DNA of 64,000 bases, from positions 1 through 64,000 of the forward strand of contig NZ_QWLD01000014.1 of assembly GCF_003600155.1 (NCBI RefSeq), written 5' to 3'. The position numbers and the translations under genes were made by a program. Positions 47,185 to 57,143 of the stretch are shown here, piece by piece. The notes under the pieces are model-generated. The model worked only from the letters and a program-made list of their open reading frames with translations, had not been told where the DNA came from and searched no databases. This DNA is from Nesterenkonia muleiensis. GTDB taxonomy: Bacteria > Actinomycetota > Actinomycetes > Actinomycetales > Micrococcaceae. Positions within the stretch are counted from its first letter, which is position 1, and every line of letters starts with the position of its first letter.

Positions 47185-47933
47185 GCCGCTCAGCCCACAC
47201 CCAGCCCTGGCCCAGCGGCAGATCCGGTAAGACCCCGCGCCTGATCCTTGCCTCGGCCTCGCCGAGCCGGCGAATGATTCTGCAGGAGGCCGGCATCCGC
47301 TTCGAGGTGGTGGTCTCCGAAGTCGATGAGCGGGCGGCCGTGGAGACCGCCGCGGAGATCGGCGGCGCACTGAGTCCCGCCGATGAGGCGGAGCTGCTGG
47401 CCCGGGCCAAGGCAGAGGATGTGGCATCCCGGCCGGAGGCGCGCGGGGCGGTGGTGCTGGGCTGCGACTCGGTATTCGAGCTTCACGGCGTGGGCTACGG
47501 CAAGCCCTATGAGGTGGACGTCGCCTTCCAGCGCTGGCTGGCCATGCGGGGGAACACCGGAGTCCTGCACACAGGCCACTGGCTCGTCGATGCCAGCACG
47601 GCCACGCAGACCACAGCCTTCCACTGGCTGGGCAGGTTCGCCGACGGACTGCTCGGAGGCTCTCCCCAGCCGCCCAATGGGGAGCTGGAGGCGGCCTCGG
47701 AGACCGTCTCGTCCGAGGTGGTCTTCGGCGATCCAACTGATGAGCAGATCCGCGCCTACGTAGAGTCCGGAGAGCCGCTGCACTGTGCCGGAGCCTTTAC
47801 CTTGGAGGGCGGGGCCGCAGAGTTCATCGACAAGGTCGACGGCGACCGGGAGGCGGTCATCGGGGTGTCCCCGGCCGCATTGGGCCGGCTGCTGGAACGC
47901 CTGGGCCACGATCTGACCGATTACACGGAGTAA
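47181..47933 (+). CDS. maf: Maf-family nucleotide pyrophosphatase
   Basis: This 250-residue enzyme hydrolyses non-canonical or modified nucleoside triphosphates and is linked to septum arrest. [19 protein letters not shown] is the substrate-binding signature, [15 protein letters not shown] has the catalytic aspartate, and [21 protein letters not shown] is the C-terminal motif. It overlaps accE by 4 bp and lies 8 bp before accA3; maf next to carboxylase genes is a common actinobacterial order. Confidence 0.92.
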   Translation: MSRSAHTQPWPSGRSGKTPRLILASASPSRRMILQEAGIRFEVVVSEVDERAAVETAAEIGGALSPADEAELLARAKAEDVASRPEARGAVVLGCDSVFELHGVGYGKPYEVDVAFQRWLAMRGNTGVLHTGHWLVDASTATQTTAFHWLGRFADGLLGGSPQPPNGELEAASETVSSEVVFGDPTDEQIRAYVESGEPLHCAGAFTLEGGAAEFIDKVDGDREAVIGVSPAALGRLLERLGHDLTDYTE

Positions 47934-47941
47934 GGAAGACC

Positions 47942-49729
47942 ATGACCGAGTTTTCAAAGGTACTGATCGCTAACCGCGGTGAGATCGCGGTGCGGATCAT
48001 CCGGGCTGCTCAGGATGAGGGCCTGTCCACGGTGGCGGTCTACGCCGACCCGGACCGTGACGCCGTCCACGTGGGAATGGCCGATGAGGCCTACGCGCTG
48101 GGCGGGTCCAGTGCGGCAGATTCCTACCTGGTCATCGAAAAGCTCCTCGATGCCGCCGCGGCCACCGGGGCCGACGCCGTGCACCCCGGCTATGGTTTCC
48201 TCTCGGAGAACGCCGAGTTCGCCCGTGCGGTGATGGCAGCCGGACTGGTATGGGTGGGTCCGAGCCCGGAGGCCATCGAGCTGCTGGGTGATAAAGTCTC
48301 GGCCCGTCAGTTGGCCGAGAAGGTCGGCGCACCGCTGGCTCCTGGCACCAAGGAGCCGGTGACCTCCGCCAAGGAGGTCCTGCGCTTCGCGGAGAAGCAG
48401 GGCCTGCCGATCGCCATCAAGGCCGCCCACGGCGGAGGAGGGCGCGGCATCAAGGTCGTCCGCGAGCAGGACGAGATCGTGGAGCTCTATGAATCCGCGG
48501 TGCGGGAGGCCACTGCTGCCTTCGGGCGCGGCGAATGCTTCATCGAGAAGTTCCTGGACAGGCCCCGTCACGTGGAGACCCAGTGCCTGGCAGACAGGCA
48601 CGGGCACGTCGTCGTGGTCTCAACCCGTGACTGCTCGCTGCAGCGGCGGAACCAGAAGCTGGTGGAGGAGGCCCCGGCGCCGTTTCTCACCCGGGCGCAG
48701 AACCGTCAGCTCTACCGGTCCTCCAAAGCCATCCTCAAGGAGGCCGGATACACCGGCGCCGGCACCTGCGAGTTTCTGATCGGGGCCGACGGGACGGTCA
48801 GCTTCCTGGAGGTCAACACTCGGCTGCAGGTGGAGCATCCGGTGACCGAGGAGGTCACCGGCATCGATCTGGTGCGCGAGCAGTTCCGGATCGCCAGAGG
48901 CGAGAAGCTCGGCTATGACGATCCCTCGGTACGTGGACACAGCATCGAGTTCAGGATCAACGGAGAGGACCCCGGACGGAACTTCATGCCCGCCCCGGGC
49001 CGCCTGGAGGTCTTCGACCTCCCGACGGGCCCTGGGGTGCGGGTCGATGCCGGGGTGCGGTCCGGGGAGACCATCTCGGGGGCATTCGACTCAATGGTGG
49101 CCAAACTGATTGTGACCGGTTCCAGCCGGCGCCAGGCGCTGCAACGGGCCACACGTGCACTGGGCGAGATGAACATCCAGGGTATGCCGACGGTTCTGCC
49201 CTTCCACCGGAAGGTGGTGGAGGACCCGGCGTTCGCACCTGAGCTGGAGAAGCCCCGGGCCGGTGAGTTCCACGTGCACACTCGGTGGATCGAGACCGAG
49301 TTCGACAACACCATCGCCCCCTACAACGCGCTGACTGCCCACCCAGGCGGTGCTGAGGCGGAGGGCCGCGAAGAGGTGGTGGTCGAGGTCAACGGCAAAC
49401 GGGTGCAGGTCAACCTGCCCTCATCCCTGACCGCAGGGAAGCTGACCGGAGCCGGTCAGGGGGGAGCGAAGAAGAAGCGCCGGAAACGGGCTGCCGCCGC
49501 CGCTGCCGTCAATGGGGACGATCTCACCTCCCCGATGCAGGGCACTGTGGTGAAAGTTGCGGTGAAAAACGGGGCAAAGGTTGCCGAGGGGGATCTGGTG
49601 GTGGTGGTGGAGGCGATGAAGATGGAACAGCCGATCACCGCGCACAAGGCCGGCAAGGTCAAAGGCCTCAAGGTCGAGGCCGGCACCAGCGTCAAATCCG
49701 GGGAAGCGCTGGCCACTATCGCCGACTGA
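47942..49729 (+). CDS. accA3: acyl-CoA carboxylase alpha subunit (biotin carboxylase plus BCCP)
   Basis: This 595-residue two-domain protein carboxylates its own biotin with ATP and bicarbonate. The biotin carboxylase part (1-450) shows [20 protein letters not shown], the glycine-rich ATP-grasp loop [13 protein letters not shown] and [21 protein letters not shown] lysine-rich linker ([16 protein letters not shown]) precedes the carrier domain. Biotin attaches to K560 in [12 protein letters not shown]. BirA, encoded on the other strand about 4 kb upstream, performs that attachment. It is the last gene of the operon. Confidence 0.96.
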   Translation: MTEFSKVLIANRGEIAVRIIRAAQDEGLSTVAVYADPDRDAVHVGMADEAYALGGSSAADSYLVIEKLLDAAAATGADAVHPGYGFLSENAEFARAVMAAGLVWVGPSPEAIELLGDKVSARQLAEKVGAPLAPGTKEPVTSAKEVLRFAEKQGLPIAIKAAHGGGGRGIKVVREQDEIVELYESAVREATAAFGRGECFIEKFLDRPRHVETQCLADRHGHVVVVSTRDCSLQRRNQKLVEEAPAPFLTRAQNRQLYRSSKAILKEAGYTGAGTCEFLIGADGTVSFLEVNTRLQVEHPVTEEVTGIDLVREQFRIARGEKLGYDDPSVRGHSIEFRINGEDPGRNFMPAPGRLEVFDLPTGPGVRVDAGVRSGETISGAFDSMVAKLIVTGSSRRQALQRATRALGEMNIQGMPTVLPFHRKVVEDPAFAPELEKPRAGEFHVHTRWIETEFDNTIAPYNALTAHPGGAEAEGREEVVVEVNGKRVQVNLPSSLTAGKLTGAGQGGAKKKRRKRAAAAAAVNGDDLTSPMQGTVVKVAVKNGAKVAEGDLVVVVEAMKMEQPITAHKAGKVKGLKVEAGTSVKSGEALATIAD

Positions 49730-49822
49730 GCCTCAGAACATACCCTCCCGCTCCGCGTACCGCCCAGCCGACGCGTGGTGGGCGCACAGGTTTTCCCAGA
49801 CCTGGTCCGCTACGTTCGGCGT

Positions 49823-51016
49823 ATGCGACCGGCGCTCACTATGGCCGCAACGGCATCACTTCTGCTGGCCGGCTGCGCCTCCGACCAGCCTGGCAGTCCT
49901 GGCGGGACCGCTGAGCCCGCTGAGGGGGCATCACCTGCCGAGACGGCGGAAGAGGCCCCTGACGAGACCTCCGCTGCAGATTCCGAGGACAGCGAGCCGG
50001 TCACCGACTTCGAGACCATCGAGCATGAACAGTTCGACTCCCCATGGGCCCTGGAGTTTCTGCCCGGCACTGATGCGCTGCTGATCACCGAGCGCACCGG
50101 CGCGCTGATGATGCGGGATCAGGAATCCGGTGATATCCAGGAGATCAGCGGAATCCCTGAGGTGGTCTCAGAGGGCCAAGGAGGCATGCACGATGTGATC
50201 GCCGCTCCCAGCTTCGAGCAGGACCAGACCGTCTACCTCAGCTGGGTCCGCTCCGCCGACGAGGGCAGCCAGGGAGTGGCGGGCCGGGCCCAGCTGGACT
50301 TGGAACAGGCCTCTCTGGAGGATGTTGAGGTCATCTGGGAGCAGGATCCCGCCTCCGATGACGGTCACTTCGCCCTTCGCCTGCTGGCCCACCAGGAGCA
50401 CCTCTACATCACCTCTGGGGACCGCCAGGAGCTCGACCCGGCACAGGACATGGACACCAACCTCGGGACCATCGTGAGGCTGACCCTGGAGGGTGAACCA
50501 GCACAGGACAATCCATTTGCCGAGGACGACGCCGCAGCAGCTGAGTTCTGGACCACCGGTCACCGCAACCCGCTGGGCATCGCCGCCGATTCCCAGGGCC
50601 GTATCTGGTCCTCAGAGATGGGGCCGGAGGGTGGTGACGAGCTGAACCTGATCACAGCAGGTGCGAACTACGGCTGGCCTGAGGCTTCCATGGGCATGCA
50701 CTACGACGGCGGGGACATTCCCGACCACACCGACGACGACGAGTTCGAAGCTCCCAAGGCCTATTGGGTGCCCGCGATCTCACCAGGGAGCCTGATGATC
50801 TACCAGGGTGATCTGTTCACCGGATGGCAGGACAGTGCGGTACTGGGCGGACTCTCTGGTGAGAATCTGGTCCGCGTGGAACTCGACGGAGAAGACGCCG
50901 AGCCTGCCGGGGAGTGGGACATGGGTGACCGCATCCGCGCGGTGGAGGAAGCCCCCGACGGCGCGATCTGGATCGCCACCGACAGCGGTGATCTCCTCGA
51001 ACTCCGCCCGGAATAG
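49823..51016 (+). CDS. PQQ-type sugar dehydrogenase lipoprotein
   Basis: This 397-residue secreted lipoprotein has the lipobox LLAGC with C18 as the lipidated residue; ATG 49823 is chosen so that the signal peptide starts correctly. An acidic linker (about 20-65) follows, then a six-bladed propeller of the glucose/sorbosone dehydrogenase type: FDSPWALEFLPGTDALLITE, GGMHDVIAAPSF, TTGHRNPLGIAADSQGRIW and EMGPEGGDELNLI. It should oxidise sugars outside the membrane with PQQ as cofactor. No PQQ synthesis genes are seen here. Confidence 0.88.
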   Translation: MRPALTMAATASLLLAGCASDQPGSPGGTAEPAEGASPAETAEEAPDETSAADSEDSEPVTDFETIEHEQFDSPWALEFLPGTDALLITERTGALMMRDQESGDIQEISGIPEVVSEGQGGMHDVIAAPSFEQDQTVYLSWVRSADEGSQGVAGRAQLDLEQASLEDVEVIWEQDPASDDGHFALRLLAHQEHLYITSGDRQELDPAQDMDTNLGTIVRLTLEGEPAQDNPFAEDDAAAAEFWTTGHRNPLGIAADSQGRIWSSEMGPEGGDELNLITAGANYGWPEASMGMHYDGGDIPDHTDDDEFEAPKAYWVPAISPGSLMIYQGDLFTGWQDSAVLGGLSGENLVRVELDGEDAEPAGEWDMGDRIRAVEEAPDGAIWIATDSGDLLELRPE

Positions 51017-51060
51017 CCTCCTGCTGGTCAGTGGCCTGAGAGCAGCTGGAAGCCGCTGGC

Positions 51061-51930
51061 TCATGAGTCGATGACCGCGGCCAGGCGGGCAACGGCCTCG
51101 GCGATCTCCGAGCCGAACATGACCGGGTCGTTATGGTCGGCGTCGTCGATGACCTGCTCCTGGACAAGGTTCGGGGCAGCGGCGGCCACCTCGGCGCTGA
51201 GCTCAGCCGGGACCACGGAGTCTTCCTCTGCTCGGATCACCGAGATCGGCACCTGTGACTGGGCCACGTGCGGTGTCACCGGAAACTCGTCGCGCAGAAT
51301 GGTCCGCACCGGAAGCCAGGGGTAATGGTGCCGGCCGACCTCGGCGAGTTCGGTAAACGGGGAGCGGAGCACCACGGCCGCCGGTGGCCGCTGGACCAGC
51401 AGGGCTGCCACCACGCCGCCGCCGAGCGACTCCCCGAAGTAGATGGTGCGCTCCGGCGGGTACCCTTCAGCCTCTAGCGCCTCCACCGCCGCCAGCCCGT
51501 CCTGGATCAGCCCGTCTTCGCTGGGCCTGCCGGGATTTCCCCCGTAGCCGCGGTAGTCCATGACCAGCACGGCGAACCCCTGCTGCTGCAAGGATTCGGC
51601 CAATCCGGCCCGGGCCAAGCGGTTCCCCCCGTTTCCCGGAGCGATGAGGACCGCCAGCTCACGGTCTTCGGCCCCGGCTGCCGCCGGTGCGAACCAAGCG
51701 CCCAGCTCCAGTCCGTCGGAGGTTCTCAAGGTGAGATCCTGGCCGCCGGAGAGCACATCCGGTGCCGGTGGCACCTCGGAGGTGTCGGGGAAGTAGATGA
51801 GGGAACGCTGAAGGCTCCACATCAGTATCACCACCATCACCAGTGCTGTCAGAACGACCGCAGCGGCCCGGACAGGCCGACGGGCACGGCTGCGGGTATG
51901 CGGGGGCTGCCCGCCGGCACTACTACTCAT
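51061..51930 (-). CDS. alpha/beta hydrolase, BEM46-like, membrane-anchored
   Basis: This 289-residue protein has an N-terminal transmembrane helix (about 22-42) and an extracytoplasmic alpha/beta-hydrolase fold. IYFGESLGGGVVAALL holds the nucleophile elbow (G-E-S-L-G), ISVIRAEEDSVVP the acid and DDADHNDPV the histidine of the triad. LVMDYRGYGGNPGRPSEDGL is typical of the BEM46/YfnB group. The substrate is unknown. It starts 8 bp inside the end of the TVP38 gene, so the two are coupled. Confidence 0.85.
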   Translation of the reverse strand: MSSSAGGQPPHTRSRARRPVRAAAVVLTALVMVVILMWSLQRSLIYFPDTSEVPPAPDVLSGGQDLTLRTSDGLELGAWFAPAAAGAEDRELAVLIAPGNGGNRLARAGLAESLQQQGFAVLVMDYRGYGGNPGRPSEDGLIQDGLAAVEALEAEGYPPERTIYFGESLGGGVVAALLVQRPPAAVVLRSPFTELAEVGRHHYPWLPVRTILRDEFPVTPHVAQSQVPISVIRAEEDSVVPAELSAEVAAAAPNLVQEQVIDDADHNDPVMFGSEIAEAVARLAAVIDS

Positions 51931-52606
51931 TGAGGGCTACGCGCCAGCGGCGGTAGGCCAGAATCGTCAGCAGCACGACCACGCCCCAGGCGATCAGGAC
52001 CTGCGCCCCGGCCATGGCGTTCGGCTCGGCGATGAAGTTGCCGATCGCCACCAGTGAGACCTGACCGGGAATGATGGAGAGCAGACTGGCTGGCGCATAG
52101 ACCCTGGTGCGCACGCCCAAGGCGCCAGCTCCGTAGTTGACCGGCCAGTACGGCACCCCCGGCATCAGCCGCAGCGCGCACACGGCCTCGAACCCCTCGT
52201 GTCTGAGGTGCTCCTCAACCCGGGACCGGTACCTCCCCAGCAGCCTCAGCACGGTCTTCTTGCCCAGACCGCGTGCCAGCCAATAGGCACCCCAGGCGCC
52301 CAGAAACGCTCCGATGACCGAGAGCCCGCTGCCGATGACCGTCCCGAAGACGAAACCACCGGTGACCGCCATGACCGTGACCGGAATCGGCGTCAGGGCG
52401 ACTATTGCGTAGAGACCCACGAAAGCCGGCCAAGCCGCCCAGCCGAAATCCTCAATGGCAGCCTGCAGCTCATCGGCCGGCGGAAGCTCGACGTTGAACA
52501 GCAGCCAGAGCATCCCCAGCACCACAGCCACCAGCGCCGCGTTGCGCAGCCAGGCGACCCAGGGGGACTCGGTCTCCCCGGCGTCGTCGTGCTCCTGCTG
52601 TGCCAT
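51923..52606 (-). CDS. TVP38/TMEM64 (SNARE-associated/DedA-like) membrane protein
   Basis: This protein of about 227 residues has five or six hydrophobic segments and the family core GGFVFGTVIGSGLSVIGAFL, then AYWLARGLGKKTVLRLL, AVCALRLMPGVPYWPVNYGA and LSIIPGQVSLVAIGNF. Related proteins flip phospholipids or act in lipid transport. ATG 52606 or ATG 52615 could be the start. It is divergent from the M50 peptidase gene. Confidence 0.85.
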   Translation of the reverse strand: MAQQEHDDAGETESPWVAWLRNAALVAVVLGMLWLLFNVELPPADELQAAIEDFGWAAWPAFVGLYAIVALTPIPVTVMAVTGGFVFGTVIGSGLSVIGAFLGAWGAYWLARGLGKKTVLRLLGRYRSRVEEHLRHEGFEAVCALRLMPGVPYWPVNYGAGALGVRTRVYAPASLLSIIPGQVSLVAIGNFIAEPNAMAGAQVLIAWGVVVLLTILAYRRWRVALNE

Positions 52607-52690
52607 GTCCGCCATGCTATCTGTCACCGGCGGGACTACCATCAATGAGTCAGCACCGCACACCCGGGCAGGACAGTGAAAGGACCTCAC

Positions 52691-52741
52691 ATGATGGAAC
52701 TCTGGCACCGCCTCATGCATCCGCAGCACCACCAGCTGTGA
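52691..52741 (+). CDS. possible leader peptide for the M50 peptidase
   Basis: A 16-codon frame, MMELWHRLMHPQHHQL then stop, has the best ribosome site of this region (AAAGGA, 7 bases upstream). Its TGA overlaps the GTG of the peptidase frame (GTGA). It could be a coupling peptide or the true N-terminus of the peptidase with a frameshift between them. Confidence 0.35.
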   Translation: MMELWHRLMHPQHHQL

Positions 52742-53484
52742 CAGAGCGACTTCGCGCTGCCTGGGAGGCCGTCATCGCGCGCTGGGGCGTGGAAGCCTCC
52801 CCTGATCCAGCGATGGTGGCTGCGACCGCCGGACTGGTGCTGGTGCTGACTGCTGTGCCGGCGGTGTGGCGAATCTCCCGGCAGGCCTCGACCATCATTC
52901 ACGAGATGGGCCATGTGCTCGCAGCCTGGCTGAGCGGGCGCAGGGTCTCCGGGATCAAGCTGCACACCGACACCTCCGGGGTGACTGTCTCACGCGGCAA
53001 GACCAGCGGCCCGGGTCTGCTCATCACCTTTCTAGCGGGCTATCCCGCACCCGGACTGCTGGCGGTGGGACTGGTCTGGCTGGCCACTGCCGGCCACTCC
53101 GGTGCCGCACTGACGGTTTATGTGGCGGTTCTTCTGCTGGCGCTGCTGCTCTCCCGCAATGTGGTCGGTGTCCTCTCCTGCCTAATGGCGGCACTGGCCT
53201 CGGGCTTCATCTGGTGGCGCAACGACCCCGAAGTCGTCGGCTACACCGTGGTCGCGCTCGGGGTCTTCTATGCCCTGGCCGGAGTGCGCGGGACCCTGGA
53301 TGTCTGCCGGGTCCACCTCAGCAGAGGAGGAGGCAGGTCCAGGGCAGCTGTCGCCGCCACAGATGCCTCCCAGGCTGCCCGAGCGTGGCGGGGGCTCCCT
53401 CTGCCGGCTGCACTGTGGCTGATCTTCTTCCTGCTCATCAGCCTCGGCTGCGCCGCGGCGGTGTTCTGGATGCTGTTCAGGTGA
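52738..53484 (+). CDS. M50-family membrane metallopeptidase
   Basis: From GTG 52738 this is a 248-residue membrane protein. STIIHEMGHVLAAWLSGRR carries the HExxH zinc motif (H-E-M-G-H), and the protein has about five further helices. The second zinc-ligand motif of site-2 proteases (N-x2-P-D-G) is not obvious, so it is closer to the small actinobacterial M50B-like proteins. ATG 52645 is in frame upstream but would add a low-complexity tail with no ribosome site. It diverges from the TVP38 gene. Confidence 0.78.
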   Translation: MTERLRAAWEAVIARWGVEASPDPAMVAATAGLVLVLTAVPAVWRISRQASTIIHEMGHVLAAWLSGRRVSGIKLHTDTSGVTVSRGKTSGPGLLITFLAGYPAPGLLAVGLVWLATAGHSGAALTVYVAVLLLALLLSRNVVGVLSCLMAALASGFIWWRNDPEVVGYTVVALGVFYALAGVRGTLDVCRVHLSRGGGRSRAAVAATDASQAARAWRGLPLPAALWLIFFLLISLGCAAAVFWMLFR

Positions 53485-53581
53485 CTGACCTCGATCGCAG
53501 TCCGCGGGGGTTTCCAGCACGCAGACACTGGGATGCCGCCCTGAGCGGCTTCGACCAGGGCTGAGGACTAGCATTGAGCAG

Positions 53582-54118
53582 GTGATGATGGACGAGCTCC
53601 GGCTGGAGAGGCCCACACCGGGCGACGCCGCAGCGCTCCACACTATCTACAGCGACCCACGGGTCTGGACGCACCTACCCTCAGGTCGGCACGCCGAGCT
53701 GAGACAGACCGAAGAAATGGTGTGCGCGTGGATCGAGGGGTGGGAGTGTGACGGACTTTCAGCCTGGATGGTGCGCGACGCCGGCACCGGGGAACTGCTG
53801 GGACACATCGGGTGTTCGGTGAAGCACGGGGCGTTCTGGAATCTGGGCTATCGCCTTGCCCATGAGGCCCACGGCCGTGGCATCGCCACCAGGGCCTCCC
53901 GGCACGCCGTGGATCAGGCTCAGCGGGTACGCCCTGAACTTCCGGTGGTGGCCTATCTGCTGGAGCACAACCTCGCCTCGGCACGGGTGGCGCAGAAGGT
54001 CGGTCTGAGCCTGCAGCACCGTGGGCCCGACGCCGGCAATCCGGATCCGAGTGCGGTCCGCCTGGTCTACGCCGACCGGCCCCTGACCGAGACTCAGCTC
54101 CAGGCCACCCTGGTCTGA
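53582..54118 (+). CDS. GNAT-family N-acetyltransferase
   Basis: This 178-residue protein is of the RimJ/RimL-like type. RLERPTPGDAAALHTIYSDP is the usual N-terminus, GYRLAHEAHGRGIATRASRH has the acetyl-CoA-binding R/Q-x-x-G-x-A loop, and AYLLEHNLASARVAQKVGLS ends the fold. It should acetylate an amine of a protein N-terminus or small molecule; the target is unknown. GTG 53582 and ATG 53585 or 53588 are possible starts. Confidence 0.85.
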   Translation: MMMDELRLERPTPGDAAALHTIYSDPRVWTHLPSGRHAELRQTEEMVCAWIEGWECDGLSAWMVRDAGTGELLGHIGCSVKHGAFWNLGYRLAHEAHGRGIATRASRHAVDQAQRVRPELPVVAYLLEHNLASARVAQKVGLSLQHRGPDAGNPDPSAVRLVYADRPLTETQLQATLV

Positions 54119-54120
54119 GT

Positions 54121-54336
54121 TCAGCGCAGCGCCCGGAGATAGCGGCGGCGGGTGATTCGCTGAGCCACCAGCAGCAGAGGAAATAACGCCCGCCACGGCT
54201 GTGTTTCTGCCGGTTTGGTGAGCGAACGCACCATGAACCGCACCTCTCGTCCCTGCCGCTGGACGATGAAGGCTTCCTCCCCGGAGACCGGGTGACCAGG
54301 AACGGCGGGGCTGCCACTGCGGGACCATGAGGGCAC
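54121..54336 (-). pseudogene. DUF1990 C-terminal remnant
   Basis: About 55 residues match the end of DUF1990 proteins: PVSGEEAFIVQRQGREVRFM, VRSLTKPAE and the closing QRITRRRYLRALR. Intact proteins have about 165 residues. The rest of the gene would lie where thpR now begins, so it was cut off by rearrangement. The stop is 3 bp from the acetyltransferase stop. Confidence 0.6.
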
Positions 54337-54398
54337 TCATCCGTTCACACCTTACCGAAGGTCGGAATGGACGGGGCCGCAGGCGGCGTTGGGAAGGT

Positions 54399-55028
54399 AT
54401 GCGCCTGTTTGTGGGGTTCTTTCTGCCCGAGCACATCAACGATCATCTGCAGATGGCCCTCGAATCTGTCAATGGCGCTCCCGGCGACGCCGATGGACGA
54501 GGCCGCCATCCTCTACGCTGGGTGGCTCCTGAAGACCGGCACATCACTCTGGCGTTCTACGGTGATGTCCCCTCCGGGGCAGCCGAAGACCTCATCGCCG
54601 ATCTTCAATCGGCACTGGCCGCCGCACCAGCTATGTCTCTGAGACTCCGCGGGGCTGGGGTGTTCACCGGCCGCACTCTGTGGGCAGGCGTGCAGGAGAA
54701 GACATTGGCCGTGCACTCCAACGGCTCAAACCCGCTGGTCGATCTGATGCGCACGGTCCAAGAGATCGGTGTGGGCTACGGGCGTGGCTCTGAACCTGCC
54801 CGGCCCCGGGAGCGCCGTCGTGCCCATGTGACCCTTGCCCGTGCCAGGGAACGGGACCGGCGCAGAGGTGAGGCCCAGATCCGTCGCCGCGCTGAGGCGC
54901 TGGCGGTCTACGAAGGTCCAGCATGGGTGGCTGACGCAGCGCATCTGGTGCTCTCTGAGCTCGGGGCTGGAAAATCGGGGGCTCCACAGTACTCCACGCT
55001 CGCGGCACTGCCCCTGGGCCTGCGCTAG
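54399..55028 (+). CDS. thpR: RNA 2',3'-cyclic phosphodiesterase
   Basis: This 209-residue member of the 2H phosphoesterase family opens 2',3'-cyclic phosphates on RNA. Both H-x-T/S-x motifs are present: EDRHITLAFYG near 47 and RAHVTLARA near 148. RLFVGFFLPEHINDHL is the typical start. ATG 54399 follows GGGAAGG and is preferred over the longer open frame. It converges with glgX, separated by no spacer. Confidence 0.85.
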   Translation: MRLFVGFFLPEHINDHLQMALESVNGAPGDADGRGRHPLRWVAPEDRHITLAFYGDVPSGAAEDLIADLQSALAAAPAMSLRLRGAGVFTGRTLWAGVQEKTLAVHSNGSNPLVDLMRTVQEIGVGYGRGSEPARPRERRRAHVTLARARERDRRRGEAQIRRRAEALAVYEGPAWVADAAHLVLSELGAGKSGAPQYSTLAALPLGLR

Positions 55029-57143
55029 TCAGAGCGCGCCGAGCACCGCAACCGACTGGGCCGCCACCGAGCGCGCTGTTCCTCCCGTGTGCACGGCAGT
55101 ATTCGCTGCGGCTCGGCGGCCAGCCACCTGCTCCCCTGGGTCTTCGCCGACCGGCAGGTCAGACAGCGTGCCAGTGTCTATGAGCACCTCCCAGCGCTGG
55201 CTCGTCTCGGGCAGCACCACATCGGTCTCGGAGCCGGTGTTGACGATGAGCAGCAACGCTCCTGCACGCTGCTGTTCGGCCGGCGCGGCGGCGGAGCCGC
55301 GGACTTCGGCGACCAGCGTCTGCCAGTCAGGATCGTGCCAGTCGGCCTCTTGCGGGGCGATGCCGTCGGCCCGGTGCCAGCGGATATCCGGTTCACCGTC
55401 AGCTCGGGTCTCACCGTGCAGGAAGTCTCGCTGACGCAGCAGCGGCTGCTGGGCACGCAGCCGGATCAAGCTGCGGGTCAGCGCAAGGAACTCGGCATCA
55501 GGATCCGTCCAGTCCACCCATCCGGTCGGATTGTCCTGCACGTAGGCATTGTTGTTGCCACCCTGGCTGTTGCCGATCTCGTCGCCGGCCAGCAGCATCG
55601 GCACACCCTGAGAGATCAGCAGTGTCGCCATCATCGCCCGGCGCCGGCTTGCTCGGGCGGCATTGACCGCCGGATCCTCGGTCGGACCTTCGACGCCGAG
55701 ATTGTCCGAGAAGTTATGGTTGTGACCGTCGGCGTTCTGCTCCCCGTTCGCCTCATTGTGCTTCTCGGCGTAGCTGACCACATCGGTCAGTGTGAAGCCG
55801 TCGTGGGCGGTGAGGAAGTTGACTGACGTCGTCGCGTCCCGGCCTGGGCGCTGGAAGATCTTCGCCGAGCCCAGCAGGTGCGATCCGAGGTCCGCGGCGG
55901 CGAAGTCCTCGCCGCGCCAGAGGCGCCGGATGCCGTCACGGTAGCGGTCGTTCCACTCGCGGAAGGGATGCGGGAAGCCGCCGGCGTGATAGCCCTCGTG
56001 GCCGATGTCCCAAGGCTCAGCGATCAGCTTCACCCCGGCCAGCACCGGGTCCTGCCGCAGTGCGTGGAAGAACCGGCCGCCCGGTTCGAAGTCCGGGCTC
56101 TCACGGCCCAGCGTAGTGGCCAAGTCGAACCGGAAGCCGTCCACATGCATCTCTGTCACCCAGTACCGCAGACTGTCCAGGATGAGCCTGGTCACCGCAG
56201 GACGCGCAGCCGGAAGAGAGTTGCCGGTGCCGGTGTCGTCAAGATAAGTCGACTGGTCTTCGCCGAGCCGATAGTAGGTGTGATTGTCCAGCCCGCGGAA
56301 GCTGAGCGTCGGACCGGAGGCACCGCCTTCGCCGGTGTGGTTGTAGACCACATCGAGCAGGACCTCGATGCCGGCCTCGTGGAGGGTGCGGACCAGTTGC
56401 TTGAACTCGGTGACCGGGTCATCGATCGCGTAGCGCGAATCCGGGGAGAAGTAGTTGATCGTCTGGTACCCCCAGTAGTTGCGCAGGCCCTTCTCGACCA
56501 GGAACCGGTCGTCGATGAACGCCTGCACCGGCAACAGCTCCACCGCGGTGACACCCAGGCCGACCAGATGGTCGATGATCACCTCGCTGGCCACCCCCAG
56601 GTAGCTGCCACGCAGCTCTTCGGGCACCTCCGGATGCCCGGCGGTCAGGCCCTTCACATGAGCCTCGTAGATCACACTGTCGGCGAACTCATGCCGCGGA
56701 CGTGCTCCACCGCCCCAGTCGAAATCGCCGGCCTCGACGATTCCCAGCGGCACGACCTCGGCGCTGTCGGTGGTCTCCAGCGATTCACCGCCGTCGGTGA
56801 TGACGCTTCCGGACATTGCCGGATGCCAGCGAGCCGGGCGGTCCAGCCGGCGGGCATAGGGGTCGATCAGCAGCTTGTGCGGGTTGAACCGGTGCCCCTC
56901 GGCGGGCAGAAACGGGCCGTGGGCGCGCAGCCCATACCTGGCGCCGGGGCCGACGCCTCCGATATGCGCGTGCCAGATCTGGCCGTCTCGGTAGGGCAGC
57001 TCGATCCTGGACGTTCCGCCGGGGCCGACCAGACACAGCTCGATCTGCTCGGCGTGCTCGGAGAAGACCGCCACGTTGACGCCGTCGCCGTCAGGGTGCA
57101 CCCCCAGCGGCCATGACCGGCCACGAGTCACCAGATGGGTCAT
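55029..57143 (-). CDS. glgX: glycogen debranching enzyme
   Basis: This 704-residue isoamylase-type enzyme cleaves alpha-1,6 branches of phosphorylase-limited glycogen. There is a CBM48 N-terminal domain (VNVAVFSEHAEQIELCLVGP), then a GH13 barrel: EVLLDVVYNHTGEG, MHVDGFRFDLATTLG with the nucleophile aspartate, KLIAEPWDIG with the acid glutamate and NFLTAHDGFTLTD. Its start overlaps glgA by four bases. It is the last gene of the glycogen operon. Confidence 0.95.
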   Translation of the reverse strand: MTHLVTRGRSWPLGVHPDGDGVNVAVFSEHAEQIELCLVGPGGTSRIELPYRDGQIWHAHIGGVGPGARYGLRAHGPFLPAEGHRFNPHKLLIDPYARRLDRPARWHPAMSGSVITDGGESLETTDSAEVVPLGIVEAGDFDWGGGARPRHEFADSVIYEAHVKGLTAGHPEVPEELRGSYLGVASEVIIDHLVGLGVTAVELLPVQAFIDDRFLVEKGLRNYWGYQTINYFSPDSRYAIDDPVTEFKQLVRTLHEAGIEVLLDVVYNHTGEGGASGPTLSFRGLDNHTYYRLGEDQSTYLDDTGTGNSLPAARPAVTRLILDSLRYWVTEMHVDGFRFDLATTLGRESPDFEPGGRFFHALRQDPVLAGVKLIAEPWDIGHEGYHAGGFPHPFREWNDRYRDGIRRLWRGEDFAAADLGSHLLGSAKIFQRPGRDATTSVNFLTAHDGFTLTDVVSYAEKHNEANGEQNADGHNHNFSDNLGVEGPTEDPAVNAARASRRRAMMATLLISQGVPMLLAGDEIGNSQGGNNNAYVQDNPTGWVDWTDPDAEFLALTRSLIRLRAQQPLLRQRDFLHGETRADGEPDIRWHRADGIAPQEADWHDPDWQTLVAEVRGSAAAPAEQQRAGALLLIVNTGSETDVVLPETSQRWEVLIDTGTLSDLPVGEDPGEQVAGRRAAANTAVHTGGTARSVAAQSVAVLGAL

